From assembly GCA_030323885.1 (NCBI GenBank), contig CM059198.1:16592462-16656461 (forward strand): a DNA stretch of 64,000 nt, read 5' to 3'. The position numbers and the translations under genes were made by a program. The first letter of the stretch is position 1. Every line of letters begins with the position of its first letter. This document shows positions 1-11,799 of the stretch, piece by piece. The notes under the pieces were generated by a model. It did not search any database. It saw only the letters and a program-made list of their open reading frames with translations, and had not been told where the DNA came from. Origin of the DNA: Branchipolynoe longqiensis. Its lineage: Eukaryota > Annelida > Polychaeta > Phyllodocida > Polynoidae.

Positions 1-241
1 CACAAGAGGAGATGGTACCACCTTCCTCCAATACTTCACCAGTTGTCCCTGACCTTCAAACCAGGTAATAAATAGAATATTTGATATATATATATCCATG
101 ATTAATTCTTATATATATATAGATATATATATATAGTTTTTACCCTGAAGGTACTGAATAGTCACTGTAGCACACCTGCAACACCCAGAGGTTACACACA
201 CATATTCATTAATATGAACTCCACCCAGCTTTGTCTGTATG

Positions 242-673
242 TATAAGAGATGGCTACGCCCTAGTAGGAAAAAGACACAAAGCAAGGAGTGTTGGGAAGC
301 CTCACATTTTATTAACCGAGGGTCTGGCCGAGCAATATACCACCCTACCTAATACAACAAGTAACAAATATAACACTCTTGTGACGCCCACGGTGTGGAA
401 AGGGGTGTGACTGGGCACTGGTGGTGCCAAACTCGCCAGGCGGGATCCGGCCCGCAGCAAATTGCCCCATCAGGCCGTATGGAAGAATAATAAATAGCAT
501 GCATAATAAAAGCGGAATAAATATCACAAGAATGCTCTGCCCCTATATATTCATATAATACGTTATATATCACATAAGAGATGGCTACACTCTAGTAGGA
601 AAAAGACACAAAGCAAGGAGTGGTGGGAAGCCTCACATTTTATTGACCGATGCTCTGGCCGAGTAATATACTG
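242..673. repeat. Direct repeat pair, ~100 bp, 331 bp apart
   Basis: A block of about 100 bp at 242-343 recurs at 573-673 with a few substitutions. Both start with TAAGAGATGGCTAC and contain AGGAAAAAGACACAAAGCAA and a CTCACATTTTATT segment. The AATAAA-like motif on the minus strand and the spacing could mean a short LTR pair or two monomers of a 331-bp tandem repeat; the sequence does not decide. Bases 1-241 and 674-1,219 show no recognisable gene. Confidence 0.6.
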
Positions 674-1219
674 CAAAGACTCAGAAGGCTAAGCCGGCCC
701 AGACCCCCAACAATCCTACGCTACCTCCTCGACCGATGCGAGCATCACAGCCACCCGCAAGTCATTAAAAATATGTGTCTGAAGAGGGGTCTTCAAGTAT
801 GAGTAGACCATCTCAGACAGATTCCTTAATGGCGACGACGAACGGTGGCGACGAACAAACAAGTATTGTGCTTTACAACTTCAAATGGGAACCAAGGCAT
901 TGGTCAGTATGGCCTAGTGCAAGGGGAACACTTGGAAACATATGTGGGAGTAGCACATTATTTAATAAAAACCACAGAAAAACACATAGTTCGTCAAATG
1001 CTCCTATTATCACTCATGGCAAACTGTGATGTAGCTGCTGAGCAGCCAAGAACAGCTCTTTAGCTTTGGTGAATCAACAGTTGGTAAATACTGAACTCTA
1101 TGATCTAGACCTCCAGACACTTTGATATTTAAATATATGCTGTCAAGTTGTAAATTTTGTCACTGACACTGTCAACATCACAACTGTGCATTGAATATAG
1201 TGACATCTAGCTTATTATC

Positions 1220-2329
1220 ATGCCTCAGCCACAAGGATGGCTGGATAAATATAAACAACTAAGGCTATCAAACAGAGGGGGGTTGACAACCAAGGAAACC
1301 TACACAAAGAAAAAACCCAGAGGCAAGGCAGCTAAATCCAAAACCTCAGCCAGTCAAGGCGCACCAATACTAGTCAATGATGAGCAACGGACCTGCCAGG
1401 ACTGCAGTGTGAGCTGCAAAACCGACTCAGATCTTATCATTGCATGTGATTGTTGTGGAAACCACTGGTCTGCAGAATGTCTCGAGATGTCAAATGAGCA
1501 GTACTCAGCAGCACAACGAGATGACCTCTTCTGGTTTTGCTTCCCATGCACTAATAAAGTACTCACCCTTGTTCAAACTGAAAGTGTGATTGAACAACAC
1601 TGAAAGGAAATAGTCACAGATGTCAATGAAAAAATTGCTCAAATGGGAGCTAAATTTGATGATAAATTTAAGAAGTACTCAGAAGATCTCAAAAAGTCCT
1701 TAGAAATTATAACAAAGGTTCCTGAGCAAGTCAATAAAGACTGAAAGACCTTCACAGATGCACTGAAAAGTGATGCAAATAAAACCGCAACAAATGCCAC
1801 ACCAAATCTCAAAGCCATTATGAAGGAAACACTAAATGAAACAAAAAAGGAAGAAAAAGCACTTGAAGACAGGAAGAAAAACATTATCATTGTCAATGCA
1901 GCCGAGCAGACAGGTGAATCCTGATAAGAGACGAAAGCAAATTATGTCAAATTGCATTTTCAAGACTGTGTGTGACCAAGAGTGTGAAAACGAAGTCATC
2001 CAGGCACGTCGCCTGGGCAGGATCCATGATGATGGCTTGCTAGACCTCTGCTCATCACTGTAAACTCTGAAAAAACTAAAGGCCAACTGTTCAGTCAGCT
2101 TTTTAAACTACAAGGCATCGACCAGTACAAGAATGTCAGCGTGGGCCATGATATGATGCAAAAAGAAAGAAAACAAACAAAACGCCTGGTAGAGGAAGCC
2201 AAAAAGAAAACAGCAGACATGGCGTCGGATACTGAACTGGGAGAAGAGGCAAAAAATTGGGTATTCCGTGTCAGAGGACCGCCAAGGGAACAAAAAATAG
2301 TGAAAGTGAGACCACGCACCCAGGTTTAG
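1220..2329 (+). pseudogene. CR1-like LINE ORF1 (PHD finger, coiled coil, RRM-like), broken
   Basis: This is the first ORF of a CR1-type non-LTR retrotransposon, an RNA-binding chaperone-like protein. An ATG at 1,220 opens 127 residues. They include a PHD-type zinc finger (C-x2-C, then ACDCCGNHW, then CFPC at the end). A stop at 1,601 and further stops or frameshifts interrupt the rest. The continuing frames encode a Lys/Glu-rich coiled coil (about 1,610-1,900) and then a segment (about 1,960-2,320) with the ARRLGR and KTKGQLFSQLFKLQ features seen in LINE ORF1 RRM-like domains. PHD fingers in ORF1 are known from CR1-like elements. The ORF2 start follows directly. The gene is not functional as it stands. 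Confidence 0.8.
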
Positions 2330-2339
2330 ATGTCAGCCG

Positions 2340-2694
2340 AAGTAACATCAACTGTAACATCAGAAGTATGCACGAAACAACTAAACCTAAACCATGTATA
2401 ACACAAAAGTATCATAGGGGCCACAATCGTAACTCAAACTCGAACAAAAACAGAATCCATATCTGCACATCTCATAAAATTATCAATGGCCTGAGATGTA
2501 TGTATACCAACACAGATTCAATTATGAACAAGCGAGCCGAACTGGAAGCAAATATTGCAATTTACAACCCAGATATCATTGCAATTAGTGAAGTCATACC
2601 AACAAATCCAAAAGACCCAGTCCAGCTATGTGAGATTGCCATGAATGGATTTGATATTTTCAGCAATATCGATGAAGAGAGGACGGGTGCTTGA
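2340..2694 (+). pseudogene. CR1-like LINE ORF2, endonuclease start (copy 1), truncated
   Basis: The frame following ORF1 encodes the start of the apurinic-type endonuclease. It shows the expected LRCMYTNTDSI and NPDIIAISEV motifs near the N-terminus. Homology stops at about 2,694, where sequence of an unrelated retrotransposon begins. The same segment is present in a second copy starting at 5,868. The two copies overlap by about 300 bp, so this is not one LINE simply split by an insertion. Confidence 0.8.
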
Positions 2695-3446
2695 AAAACA
2701 CTAGTTTGCTCCTCCGTTGTTCCGATGATGCAAAAATCCTGGTCACCCCTTCCCTTCCCGCACAGCGAACGACAAAATCTAACAATCGTGAACAAATATA
2801 AGGACTTGATGAGAGCCCCATGCACAGTCTCGCATCGATCAAATAAGTCTCTATACTGTCGACGGCAAATAACTAACGGATTCCCTGACGTGTTCGATGT
2901 TCTGATGTAATGTGGACTGCCCTATAGGTGTCCTTTATGTTGATGCGTACCAAATGATCATCCCTTTCTAGCAAATCCACCACATCATCTAATCCCTTGT
3001 AATTAAAACCAGGTGCTACCTCGACCATGAAACTATTAACACTCCTCCCCTTAGGTCTGCTGCAGTCGATCACGGGCCTCCTACCCCCCCCCCCCCCCCG
3101 TCGTCCTTGGGTACCACCAAAATTGCATGGACACACATGGGCAGATTTTCGACCTTCAATAAAATACCAGTCTCGAACTTGGTCCTGAGTTGTTATTCTA
3201 TAATCTCCCTCTCCCATGTTGCCTTCCCCTTCTCCTTTGCTATATTGTAAGTTACATCACAATTCACGTCGACAACCTGGAAACCAAATATAATGCCTTG
3301 CAGGATAAACAATGTATCCCTGTCAATGTCGGAACCACATACAGCTTCAGCAAAAAAATGACAAGGTTTCAACTGGCACCTCCTTCCAGCTAAATCAAAC
3401 ACACATACGAAAGTCCCACGCAGACAGTCAATGTCAACAGTAAAGG
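2695..3446 (-). pseudogene. YR retrotransposon RT fragment, lineage A
   Basis: Minus-strand frames from about 3,446 down to 2,700 encode the N-terminal half of a DIRS/Ngaro-type reverse transcriptase in several broken frames. Visible blocks are CQLKPCHFFAEA, GIIFGFQVV, RPVIDCSRPKGRSVN, INIKDTYRAVHI and MGLSSSPYICS. They align in order with the intact lineage A RT at 42,633-43,835 (VQFKPCQVFVES, GAIFGFKII, RVIIDCSKP, IDIKDAYRAL, MGLSSSPYIFS). The fragment ends before the YLDD catalytic box. A run of 18 C at about 3,082 lies inside. It adjoins a plus-strand fragment of another lineage head to head. Confidence 0.75.
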
Positions 3447-4440
3447 TCTGAGCTGTGCTACCTCGATGACTTCGTCTGGGTTGCAGCAACCAAGAAGGCC
3501 ACCGACGCCACATACACGGACATGATACAAATCATGGTGAGGTTGGGCCTGGCCCTATCACCCACCAAATGTACCTAACCGACCCACCACCTCGAATGGC
3601 TGGGATACAAAATCTGCACCCAGCAGATGATGCTCCAGATACCGGATGACAAGTTCTCCCACATTGTCGCAGAATGCAAAGAGATCGCCGGCACCCCCAA
3701 AATCACGAGGACCACACTCCAGCGCGTGGTCGGACGACTACAGCATGGCCCCAGCTAGACTGTTCAAGAACCGGATACTGGCCACCTTGCGTGACACAGC
3801 TCACACTGGGAGACACCTCATGACCATCGAGCTGACCCATGACCTGGCTTGGTTTTCCGACTATGCCATGACTACGAACAGGATCGTGCTCCTGAAGCCC
3901 CCGGCCAAAAAGCGTTGGTTAATAGAATGTGAGTCGTCACTCCTGGCTGGGAGGGCCACTCCTAGGCGGGCTACTTCTCCGAGGAGTACCTTTTCGAATA
4001 CCTGGCAATCGGCCACCACATCAACCGTCTGGAAGCCATCAACCTGGTTGTGGCAGTCCAAGCGCTCGCCCCTCTCAGGCCCCAGGACTATATCATCCGG
4101 GTCAACACAGACAACTAGGTCTCCCAGTCAGTGCTTGCCTCCGGCGCGGGTAGAGACCCGGTCCTGTGTGCCTGTGCCAGGGAGTTGTGGCGATTCGCAG
4201 CCCTCCACTCAACGGCGATAGAGGTGGAACACTAGCCTGGCAAGGAGCTGGTCTTGGCTGATGCACACAGCAGGGTGCCCTTCGATAATGCAGCGCACAA
4301 GAGGGCGCACCAGATCTGCCAGCAACTTAACCTGACCCGCATCCGAGTGCGCCACGTGAACACCGCCATACCCGACGCTATATAGGCCTGGGAATTGTAC
4401 TAATTTGCTTCTCTCTTCCCAGGCCTCCCGGAAGACGACC
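3447..4440 (+). pseudogene. YR retrotransposon RT C-terminus and RNase H, lineage B
   Basis: The plus strand begins abruptly at the catalytic motif (CYLDDFVWVAATKKA). It then gives LGLALSPTKC and LEWLGYKICTQQM, typical of DIRS-type RT thumb and connection. An RNase H region follows (about 3,900-4,380: FSEEY, IGHHINRLEAIN, RVNTDN, LADAHSRVPF). There are several stops and at least two frame changes. The same protein blocks occur in the second lineage B copy at 49,202-49,860. The N-terminal RT half of this lineage is missing here. Confidence 0.75.
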
Positions 4441-4454
4441 GATGCCAGATCACC

Positions 4455-5039
4455 ATGCTCTTTACCACCAGACTCGCGGCGGGGACTTGGCAGGATAAGT
4501 TGCGCCAGGTGGTGTGGTACCTGCAACACTCACGCAACCTCCGCTATGACCCCCACCGCCCATCACAGTACCACGTGATGGCCTTCATCATGGCCCTCAA
4601 CAACGACCTCAGGTCCCCCTCAGCCATCCTTAACTACCTCAGCGGGGCCTGGACCTGGGTCCATCTCATGGGTGGCGCACTGCAGGGTTTCGACACATAC
4701 CCCATCTCGGTGGTGAAGCATGGCGTGGACCGGTCATCCACACACATCCCCCAAAAAGCACCTCCGATCACCCCCACACTCCTCGACCAAGTGACCCGAT
4801 ACTTCTGGTCTGCAGGCCCCGGAGGCAAGGTCGTCTCCGCTGCCCTCCTCATCAGTTTCTTCATGTTGCTCAGACAGGGCAATCTCCTGGTTGCCGGCCG
4901 ATGGAATGACCCCGGACACACCATTAGAGGTGCCGACGTGGTCGACACAGGAAGACTACTGGTCGTCCATGTCCGATCAACAAAAACCATGAGGTCTGCC
5001 TCGGACGCCTTCTCCATCGTTGTCCGACCAATTAACTGA
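4455..5039 (+). pseudogene. Tyrosine recombinase of lineage B YR retrotransposon, C-terminally truncated
   Basis: A 194-residue open frame encodes the core-binding part and the first half of the catalytic domain of a tyrosine recombinase. This is the enzyme that integrates DIRS/Ngaro elements in place of a DDE integrase. The segment FFMLLRQGNLL carries the first catalytic Arg. The frame stops at 5,037 before the H-x-x-R box and the nucleophilic Tyr. Comparison with the copy at 49,875-50,350 shows that the missing part should follow NDPGHTIRGADVV...TKTMRS. It lies directly downstream of its RT/RNase H, as expected for this class. Confidence 0.75.
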
Positions 5040-5867
5040 TGAACTTTAAATATTTAATGAACACTACAACCATATATGTTTTATTGAATAAAATCCATTT
5101 CAATGAGCTGCTTGTTCCCGTTTTGAATTGGACAGCCCAGGGCGGGACAACCAGAAATATAAATGCCAGATAACATATCTAACAACAATATAAGTCAAAT
5201 CAAATTCAAACAAACATAACTCAACCACCTATTATGTACAGGCCTATGGACATGTAAATAAAATAGGCTAGTATAGAATTAAGTAGAAAAAAGCGGAAAA
5301 CTCTTCCCAAGAAAAGCCCAAAACACTAACATAGAACCTTAAGAAAACAACTAACATAGTAATACGAATAGAACAAAAATACAATGCCAAGAGGGCCCCA
5401 AAAAAACTAACATAGACTACTAAACATACCAAGAGACTATCTATATGCTACTGATAACTTATCAGCAGCTACTGCTTGGTAAGACAACACCAAAACTACA
5501 GCTGGCCAGCATTGAAAACAAGCCTGGGTACCCGTACTTACATGCTATGGACAGTATACATACAGCCTCAATAAAAAACAAAAACAAAAAAAACAGTGAT
5601 ATTATGGTTTTCAATATTATTACAGTCATAAATTGTTCACTTGTCCAACGGACAAGTCTAGTGTGATTTTCACTTGTCCGTCTGAATTTTCACTTTTCCA
5701 TAGTACTTACCTTATATATATATATAGATATAATATTATGCATTTCCAATGGTCGACAGCCATCCTCATCATTGATAGAACTAAGCAACAGTTTTCACTT
5801 GTCCACCAGACAAATCGGGTGTGATTTTCACTTGTCCGTCGAAATGTTCACTTGTTCCGGACAGCTG
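5040..5867. other. AT-rich spacer with a 58-bp direct repeat
   Basis: No gene is seen. A block around 5,635-5,693 recurs at about 5,793-5,851; both contain GTGTGATTTTCACTTGTCCG (5,661 and 5,819). The first copy includes a short hairpin, ACTTGTCC-aac-GGACAAGT. The rest is A-rich, low-complexity sequence. Confidence 0.5.
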
Positions 5868-6929
5868 AAGTAACATCAACTGTAACATCAGAAGTTTGCA
5901 AGAAACAACTAAAACTAAACTATGTATAACACAAAACTATCACTCAAACTCGAATAAAAACAAAATCCATATCAGCACATCTCATAAAATTATCAATGTC
6001 CTGAGATGTATGTATTCCAATGCAGATTCAATTATGAACAAGCAAGCCAAACTGGAAGCAAATATTGCAATTTCCAACCCAGATATCATTGCAATTAGTG
6101 AAGTCATACCAATGAGGAGAGAAGGGGTGTGTGCATATATACTAACTGCAACCTTAATGCAGTCCCTCTAAATGTGCTTCTATGTAACTCAACAGAAGCG
6201 ATATGGTGCGAGATTATGCTAGAGGACATGGGCAGTCTGCTTGTTGGATGCATCTATAGGTCACCCAACAGCGACAACAGTGTCCATGAGGAAACTCGAC
6301 AGTTGATCCAAAAGGCCTCAGCCCTAAACCACAGCCACCTCCTAATCATGGGAGACTTCAATTATCCAGAAATCAGTTGGCAACCTATGCAAACACCAAA
6401 TAGGGAACAACATCCAGCAACACTCTTTGTAAAAAATATTAGAGACTGTTTCCTTTTCCAGCAGGTCACGGAACCAACACATAAGCATGGTGACCAGTAT
6501 GCAAATATATTAGATCTCATCATCACAAATGAGGAGGAAATGATTGGAAACCTTAAACATGTTGCGAGACTTGGAAATAGTCGCCATGATTGCCTTTCCT
6601 TTAATTTCAGTTGCTATTACCATGGAAACTCAAGTGGAAAACACAAATTCATATTGGATAAAGGCGATTTTGAGGGCTTGAGACAGGATCTCGACCAAGT
6701 TCTACTAAGTGCAGCTTCAGATACAGACATTGTTGAGGACAACTTGAATGCATTTGAAAAAACTTTCATGGAAAAATGCAAGCAGCGCATACCTATGTCA
6801 TCTGGCAAAATGAATAATGGCAGACCATGGCCAGAATGGATGAATGACCAAGTCAAGCAGAAGATCAGCTTGAAACAACAGGCATACACAGTGAAGAGAC
6901 ATTCGGGAACAGATAGTGACAAACTTTGA
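5868..6929 (+). pseudogene. CR1-like LINE ORF2 endonuclease domain (copy 2)
   Basis: This is a 5'-truncated second copy of the LINE seen at 2,340. It encodes the endonuclease domain with LVGCIYRSPNS and the catalytic MGDFNYPEISW. The usual Ser-Asp-His box near the domain end reads NSRHDCLSFNF, so the catalytic Asp appears replaced by Arg. Relative to copy 1 there is an internal deletion of about 70 bp after SEVIP, next to similar GAGGAGAGAAGG/GAAGAGAGGACGG sequences. The frame shifts at about 6,130 and stops at 6,927. Confidence 0.8.
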
Positions 6930-7004
6930 TATGCAAAACTATGTAACCAAGTAAAGTGGCAATGTAGGAAAGCAAACAAGAGCATGAGAAAATCATAGCC
7001 AAAA

Positions 7005-8708
7005 ATGGCAAAGAGAACCCAAAAGCCTTCTATAAATATGCTAGGAGTACACATTCCAGTTGGGGATTTGAGGTGGGATGATGGGACCATTGCACAAAAT
7101 GATACTGACAAAGCTGATAAGTTGAACACCAGATTTGCAAGTGTCTTCACACAAGAAGACCAATCATATATACCAATATTTGAGGACCAACTTTTTCGTG
7201 CCCCACTGACCAACATAAATATTGCACCATCTGATCTGAAGACAAAATTATGCAATCTTAATGCATCTAAGGCAGCAGTCCTGATGGAATATACCCGCAT
7301 ATATTGAAGGAGCTACACAACGAGCTTGTTGAACCACTCAGACACATTTTCCAAAAATCACTAAACCAAAGAAAACTTCCTCACCCATGGAAGGACAGAC
7401 ATGTGACTCCCATCTTCAAAAAGGGTAACAGAAGTGATCCAGGAAACTATATGCCAATTAGTCTAACAGCCATAGTGTGTATGTTGCTGGAATCAATAAT
7501 AAGAGATTATATCATAGCTAACATTGTCGAAAACAACCTCCTATCAACATGGCAGCAGGGCTTTGTGCAATGAAGATCTTGTATGACCCAACTATTAGCA
7601 TGTATGGATGAGTGGACCCGCGTTATTTATCACTTTGGAGATCTGGATGCTATTTATCTAGATTTCCAAAAAGCATTCGAGACTGTTCCACACCAGCGAC
7701 TGCTAACAAAATTGCATGGCTATGGCATAAGAGGAGATGTCCTACACTTGATAAAAGATTTTCTGAGTCATAGAAGACAGTGAGTCATTGTAAATGGCAA
7801 ACCATCAGGGTGGTGCTCGGCTCAAGGCAGCATGTATCACAAATAAGACATATCAATGACTTACCAGAAGTTGTACATTCTATGGTCCAAATGTTTACTG
7901 ATGATACCAAAGTATTCCACCGTATGGAGAAAAGTAATGACTCAAGGGACTTGCAAAAGGACCTCAACAACATGCAGAAGTGATTGGCAGCTGAAGTTTA
8001 ATGCTTCAAAATGCAAAGTGATGCATTTAGGGGGCAAACACAGCAAGCACATCTATGTAATGAATGATGGTGTAAATAATGTTCCGCTCTCTGAAAAAAT
8101 TATAGAAAAGGACTTGGGTGTCAAGGTGGACAACAAACTGACATTCAGCGACCACATACAGGAAGCCGCCAGCAGAGCTAATGGAATACTGGCCATCATT
8201 CGAAGATCATACACATACATAGACGAAGATGTTGTGCGCAGACTGTACACATCCCTTGCACATCCACTTTTGGAATATGGAAATGTTTTGTAGTCACCAC
8301 TACAGGAAGGATGCTGAGTCAATTGAGAAGATCCAAAGAAGGGCAACAAAGCTTGTACATGGATTCGATGAAATAACCTACAAATAATGTATGCATCATT
8401 TGAAGATCCCAAGCATGTACTACAGACGGGCCCGGGGGGATATGATTGAAGTATCCAAATATCTCCACGGTATCTACAAGACAGGCAGCCCCCTTATCAG
8501 AGACTCCAACACCAGGACCAGAGGACACTCCCTGAAGCTGAGGAAGCGGCACTGCAGGCTGGGCTACTTTTTCAGCTTTAGGGTGGTTGACCTGTGGAAT
8601 GACTTGCAGGTGAGTGTCATAGCAGCAGAGTTGGTGAACTGTTTCAAGTCCCGACTGGATGCATACTGGTCTGCAATCACCCCACCCCCACTCCACAGTA
8701 ACAATTAA
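7005..8708 (+). pseudogene. CR1-like LINE ORF2 reverse transcriptase (copy 2), multiply broken
   Basis: Successive frames encode a non-LTR reverse transcriptase in order: HVTPIFKKGNRSDPGNYMPI (about 7,400), IYLDFQKAFETVPH (about 7,650), INDLPEVV then MFTDDTKVF (about 7,850-7,915, the catalytic box, usually FADD), LKFNASKCKVMHLG (about 7,995), and a C-terminal block ending LWNDLQVSVIAAELVNCFKS (about 8,590). At least five stops or frame changes make it inactive. The 3' end lies shortly after 8,708. Confidence 0.85.
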
Positions 8709-9119
8709 TCAATATGCATACCATGCGCCTTCCACCTTGATTAATTCTAATTGAATTGTCTAAATAATGACACATATGCTACATTAGCCCACATGACAGA
8801 ACATTAGTCAGTTTGAAGCTCGGCAGGTCACCAGTTTGAATCCTGGCCTCTCTGCATTTTTGTTTATTTTAATATTTTAATAATGATTTATGTTCCAATG
8901 CAAATCAAATTATGATATCCTGCTGCTGGGACTGCCGCCCTCTGCCACTGTTATTCCCGCCGTCTGCTGTTGTTATTCTCGACCTATAACACAGTTATTC
9001 CAAACCTTGTGCCGCCATTATTCTCGATCTGCAGCTGCTGTTATATGTTTCAATTTATATTGTTATCATCATTTAATTGTTTTCATATTAGTTTTATTCA
9101 TGTTAATTCTCTGTAGCTC
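8709..9119. repeat. LINE 3' tail and possible tRNA-like fragment
   Basis: After the LINE stop, TTGATTAATTCTAATTGAAT (8,738-8,757) looks like a CR1-type 3' terminal repeat. At about 8,805-8,860 a segment with AGTTTGAATCC resembles an RNA polymerase III B box, as in a tRNA-derived SINE head, but no convincing A box is seen. No coding sequence is found. Confidence 0.3.
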
Positions 9120-10787
9120 ATATAGCTTGGACAGGTAACACTGAGGTTACACAGGTTACCATCATTACTAGGATGTGTGTGGTTTAGGAACTTTGAGGAG
9201 TGTAGCATCCCCCTGCCTGGTAACTCTGGTAGTATGGTCTATGTAGTTTTCATCCTTGGCTCTGATAAACATAAGAGATAGCAGATGTGCATCTCTCCTT
9301 TGGCTCAGGTATGTGATATTAGATCTAGTGTGCATCTCATTCACTGAGAGAACTTTGCCCCTATATACTGTTCTAAGACTCGGTTTTGAGTTCTCTGTAA
9401 TTTATTTTCTTGTTGTTTTGTTAAAAGGCCATAGATTAGATCATTATAATCTATTATTGGCAGTATAGTTGCCTTATACAGTTTGAGCGCTGTGTTCTCA
9501 CTCATGTAGCATCTTATTTTTCTAAAGGTTGTCATTCTCGTACCTAGAATTTGGTTCAGCCTCGATAGTTGCTGGTTCGCATTCGGTGTAGAGTCAAGTG
9601 TGGTTCCTAAGTATTTGTACGAGTTCACTTCTCTTAGCACTGCATTGCCTATATATAGCTCTATATTTTGTGCGTGCGATTTTCTAGATTTTGTTCCAAA
9701 TATCACATATTCTGATTTCTGTGTGTTTAAGGTAAGTCTGTTATCAGCACACCAAATATTGACCTTTTTTAACACCTTGTTTACCATAGTAGCTGCCAGA
9801 ATAATGTTTTTATTGTGCACTGTGAGGACAGCATCATCCGGAAAAAGTGTGAAATTAGCACTGGTAGACAGCAATGGTAGGTCATTAATAAATATCAGAA
9901 AGAGGAGTGGTCCCAACATGGAACCTTGGAGCACTCCTGTTCTGACAGTTCTAGTGGAGGATTCTGTATTATTAATTTTTGTGACTTGTTGTCTGTTGTT
10001 TAAGTAGTTGGATATGAACCTACATGATCTTTTTCCCAGTCCAGCTCTTTTGATCTTACATAGCAGGATTTTGTAGAAAAACAGCTATTGTAAGCTCACC
10101 TCTGTCTGTGCTAATCAACAATTCATCCATTAAGGAGACAAGTGCCTTAGACGTTGACCTTTCTTTTCTGAAGCCATTTTGTTGGGTGGCTAAATAGTTA
10201 GTGTCCTCAAGAAATGTTTTTATTTGGTCGTGAATTATCTGTTCAATTATTCTGCCAGGGAGAGGTAGTATGGATATAGGTCGCAGTTACCTACCTTGGG
10301 TATAGGGGTAACTGGTGCTCTCTTCCATTTTTCTGGGAAAATTCCATTAGTAATTATGAGGTTGTATAGGTGTGTAAATTCATCTATTAGAGCCTTGATA
10401 AAGGTTGAACTGATGTCCTTCATGCCTGAAGGTTTGAATGGTGATAGATTTTGTACTTTGGTAAGGATCTTCTCTTTTGTTGTTTCTATGAGATCATATC
10501 TATGTTGGTTAACTACAACCTTATAGTTTTCCTGGACATCATCTTTTGGTTGAGATGTTTGGGCTAGGTTAGCTCCTATATCAACAAAGTATTTGTTGAT
10601 CTCTTCTGCTAGTTGAATATCAGGTATTGTTTCACCAGTACTGCCGTTTATTAGATTACTGATTTTTGGCTTGGGCTCAGGCTCTATTTGATCTAGTTCA
10701 TACCAAATTTTCTTGGGGTTATGGTTGTGAATGATGGCTTGATGAAGATAGTACCTTGAGTTTGACAGTTTTGGCTGTGACATACTG
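9120..10787 (-). pseudogene. Second LINE family (Jockey superfamily), RT region
   Basis: The minus strand encodes a non-LTR reverse transcriptase with no endonuclease left. The N-terminal part (10,787-10,247) has HNPKKIWYELDQI and FPEKWKRAPVTPIPKVG. A frame break follows, and then the palm (9,934-9,341) has QGSMLGPLLFLIFINDLP. The catalytic box reads LFPDDAV, where FADD is usual, followed by NTQKSEYVIFG. The C-terminal block near 9,190-9,300 (DHTTRVTRQGDATLL) matches the fragment at 36,747-37,022, so both belong to one family. The 5' end abuts a TIR-M fragment at about 10,787. Confidence 0.8.
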
Positions 10788-11145
10788 AGTTTTGGGATGT
10801 TTTCATGTTGGAATACATCACTAGAAAGAAACAGATTATATCTAATTTCCTGAATATTCTGAGGACATTTAGTTGGGATCAAAATGAGTAAATTAACAGT
10901 GAATATTAGGAAATAATTCTTCATTTACAAGAAATGGCTACAGGCCAGAACTGCCCATGATAGTACTGTGTTGGTATAGCCATTAATCCCAAACAATAGG
11001 GCACCTCCAGTCAACCATGGGGGTATATGCTGGTCTGTGGCCCACTCAAATACTTCTACTTGTCACTGGGGAAGTCCTGTGGGAACTGTTGTTCATCAAT
11101 TAGATATATTTGTGTGTACAAATATATATTTACATAATATATCAT
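10784..11145 (-). repeat. TIR-M element fragment
   Basis: About 360 bp match the terminal region of the TIR-M family (copies at 56,470-56,925, 58,980-59,451 and 32,810-33,276). Shared landmarks are CTGAGTTTTGGGATGTTTTC, ATTTAGTTGGGATC, CTGCCCATGATAGTACTGTG and GGGGGTATATGCTGGTCTGT. The outermost TIR sequence is absent. R3 starts immediately after at 11,146. Confidence 0.75.
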
Positions 11146-11799
11146 CAGGTAGGGAGCATGACTAGAAATTAAAAACGTCTTGGTTTTTAAATACGCCTTG
11201 AGAAACCAAGACAGTTTACATATAGAAACAAATAGGGGTGAGCTGTCACAGTCTGCAACTACTTTAATATTGAGGATGGAACCTAACAAAATATATTTTG
11301 TTTGTTTGTTGTTTTACGTCCTAGCAACATCTCAGGTCATATCAGGATGGGTACCGACTTGTGACAGTATGCGCTCATGGCACTTTTATAGTGCTGCCCC
11401 ACTGGGAAATCAGGCCGTCGGCACCATGACCCGATATCCCACTCAGTCACATTATCCTGACACCGAGCTAACCAGTCCTTGTCCAATCCTAGTAATGCCG
11501 AACACCAGGCTAAGCAGCAGCAAGTATCTATTTTTAAGTCATTGGTTTGACTCGACAGGGAACTGAACTCGCGAACTCCCGATCTTCCGCATGCGAGGCC
11601 TGTGCTCTACCGATTCGGCCACCGCGCCCGGTAAACACAATATATCATTAGAATGGGTGTAAGCAGCTCTTCAAAGTTTCTATGAAGAAGATGCTCCTGT
11701 GTATAGTATGTTCATAATATTCAATTAAAACTACATTAAAATATAGAGATAATCTTATTTTGCCTATGGCTTGTCTGCTGGAATTAGTAATTGTTACTG
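11146..11799 (+). repeat. R3 dispersed repeat, 5' part
   Basis: The first part of a repeat starts with ATCAGGTAGGG. It matches 39,608-40,455 and resumes at 17,333 after the Academ-like insertion. The paralogue at 40 kb lacks both the SINE (11,297-11,631) and the transposon, so it gives the unoccupied sequence. Function unknown; no coding sequence is seen. Confidence 0.8.
11297..11631 (-). mobile_element. tRNA-derived SINE, full length
   Basis: Read on the minus strand, the head GCGGTGGCCGAATCGGTAG forms an A box and GAGTTCAGTTCCC a B box, so RNA polymerase III promotion is expected. The body is about 330 bp and ends GGACGTAAAACAACAAACAA. The flanks AAAATATAT (11,288-11,296) and ACAATATAT (11,637-11,645) are an 8/9 target-site duplication. 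The R3 paralogue near 40,320 has a single uninterrupted AAAATATAT. Related copies: 38,920-39,227, tail-only copies at 37,063-37,120 and 40,937-40,997. Confidence 0.85.

Noticed and set aside
2695..5039. A single YR retrotransposon with a 5' inversion
   Set aside because: The minus-strand part matches lineage A and the plus-strand part lineage B; their RT motifs differ clearly.
1604..5867. One LINE split by a YR retrotransposon insertion
   Set aside because: The sequences on both sides overlap by about 300 bp, far longer than a target duplication, and differ by indels, so they are two copies.
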